Of a DNA stretch of 6,158 nt, positions 5,601-6,158 are shown piece after piece. This stretch comes from an uncultured Saprospiraceae bacterium. Lineage in GTDB: Bacteria; Bacteroidota; Bacteroidia; Chitinophagales; Saprospiraceae. The translations under genes and the position numbers were made by a program. Location: contig CALCMV010000361.1 of NCBI GenBank assembly GCA_937967535.1, forward strand, positions 1 through 6,158. Direction: 5' to 3'. Position 1 is the first letter of the stretch. Each line of letters starts with the position of its first letter. The notes beneath the pieces were generated by a model that made no database searches, was not told the DNA's origin, and worked only from the letters and a program-made list of their open reading frames with translations.

Positions 5601-6158
5601 ATGCAAGCAACCATGCCAAATATCACACACAGTTTTAGGCTCAATAATGACACCAACACCCGTCATTATACCGCCGAAATATGCAGTATGACCAAGCAAG
5701 GCGACAAAAAAAACTATACCGCCGTTGCACAGACATTCCAACTCAATTACTTGGGTACACAAGGCGAATTTCGGCATTACCAAATGAATGTAAAAGACCG
5801 TTTTTACCTCAACGAACAATACAACATCATCCAAAAACTCAACAAAGCCCAAAACATCGGATTGACCATTGCAAAAATAAACGACCGTCTCGAATTTACG
5901 ACCAATCCCCAATTCAAATTTATCAAAATTGCCAATCCACAAAACATTCGTGAGGCATGGCAAAACATACGCCCCCAAATCCTCGAAATGCACCCCGACC
6001 TCAATACAATGGCAGCCAATTTTGACCAACAATTAAAAGACGAAAACATCCAACAACTCTATCAAAACGATAATTTTTTCAACTTCTTTTTTGCGAATAT
6101 TTTCCAACAAAAAATAGAACAAGGAGTAGAAACGGAAACAGAAAAAATAGTGGCGGAT
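5601..6158 (+). CDS. Unrecognised protein, N-terminal part, cut by right edge
   Basis: The frame is open from the stop at 5568 to the end of the window, giving 186 codons from ATG 5601; ATG 5613 (MPNITHSF) is an equally possible start. I do not recognise a domain. The product has no signal peptide or membrane segment and is rich in Gln and Asn. Residues 1-70 alternate polar and hydrophobic in a beta-rich pattern (AVAQTFQLNYLG, FRHYQMNVKDRFYL). Residues 85-112 continue that pattern (IGLTIAKINDRLEFTTNPQ). From about 114 it turns helical (NIREAWQNIRPQILEMHPDL), followed by an aromatic patch DNFFNFFFANIF (157-168). Third positions favour C over G, consistent with real coding on this strand. Its place behind a T6SS effector-immunity cluster suggests another T6SS-linked gene, and the layout faintly recalls uncharacterised cytoplasmic proteins found beside Bacteroidota vgrG genes. 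That resemblance is an impression, not a demonstrated match. Confidence 0.75.
   Translation, partial: MQATMPNITHSFRLNNDTNTRHYTAEICSMTKQGDKKNYTAVAQTFQLNYLGTQGEFRHYQMNVKDRFYLNEQYNIIQKLNKAQNIGLTIAKINDRLEFTTNPQFKFIKIANPQNIREAWQNIRPQILEMHPDLNTMAANFDQQLKDENIQQLYQNDNFFNFFFANIFQQKIEQGVETETEKIVAD

Noticed and set aside
5520..6032. Long open frame on the - strand opposite the last gene
   Set aside because: Its translation is Cys- and Phe-rich with no recognisable pattern and mirrors the C-rich third positions of the + strand frame. The + frame is open to the window edge and has the more natural composition.
1..6158. CRISPR array, tRNA, rRNA or insertion sequence with transposase
   Set aside because: No regularly spaced repeats, RNA gene landmarks or transposase motifs were seen on either strand. 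The only mobile-element hint is the small inverted repeat at 1748-1890.

Overview
The window (6158 bp, AT-rich) looks like a type VI secretion (T6SS) vgrG island from a member of the Bacteroidota. The main evidence is the VgrG C-terminus at the left edge, which has the form seen in that phylum (an OB-fold entry, a DNN-KTI-TRSGH/FND segment, then N/K/I-rich beta-helix repeats). Supporting evidence is that start codons mostly lack Shine-Dalgarno sequences, one intergenic region has a TTG...TAnnTTT promoter-like pair, and the lipoproteins carry YLSC/YLGC lipoboxes. No rRNA, tRNA or taxon-specific marker is present, so this placement is an inference.

Layout, all genes on the + strand: (1) 2-667, the C-terminal part of a VgrG spike protein, cut by the left edge. 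(2) 657-1733, a DUF2931-type lipoprotein that overlaps the end of vgrG. (3) 1734-1916, an AT-rich intergenic region with a candidate promoter and a 19-bp imperfect inverted repeat enclosing about 105 bp. (4) 1917-3407, a DUF2235/Tle1-type alpha/beta-hydrolase with the GFSRG nucleophile elbow, the likely phospholipase effector. (5) 3404-4462 and (6) 4474-5535, two further DUF2931-type lipoproteins in tandem, paralogous to gene 2. The first overlaps the effector by ATGA and the second starts 11 nt later. (7) 5536-5600, a short gap with two hairpins. (8) 5601-6158, the N-terminal part of an unrecognised protein that runs off the right edge.

Proposed working: VgrG forms the tip of the T6SS needle and carries the Tle1-like enzyme as cargo. 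The enzyme would attack phospholipids in the target cell's periplasm. The lipoproteins encoded directly behind it, with no obvious surface-export signal after the lipidated cysteine, would sit in the producer's periplasm and neutralise incoming enzyme from sister cells. The unusual points are the three-fold amplification of the DUF2931 candidate immunity gene (one copy beside vgrG without an effector), a methionine conserved at the tail/domain junction of all three copies (possible cytosolic isoform), an almost synonymous-change-free block shared by the 3' ends of copies 2 and 3, and the inverted repeat in the effector promoter region. No PAAR protein and no recognisable loading chaperone (DUF4123, DUF1795) lies between vgrG and the effector.
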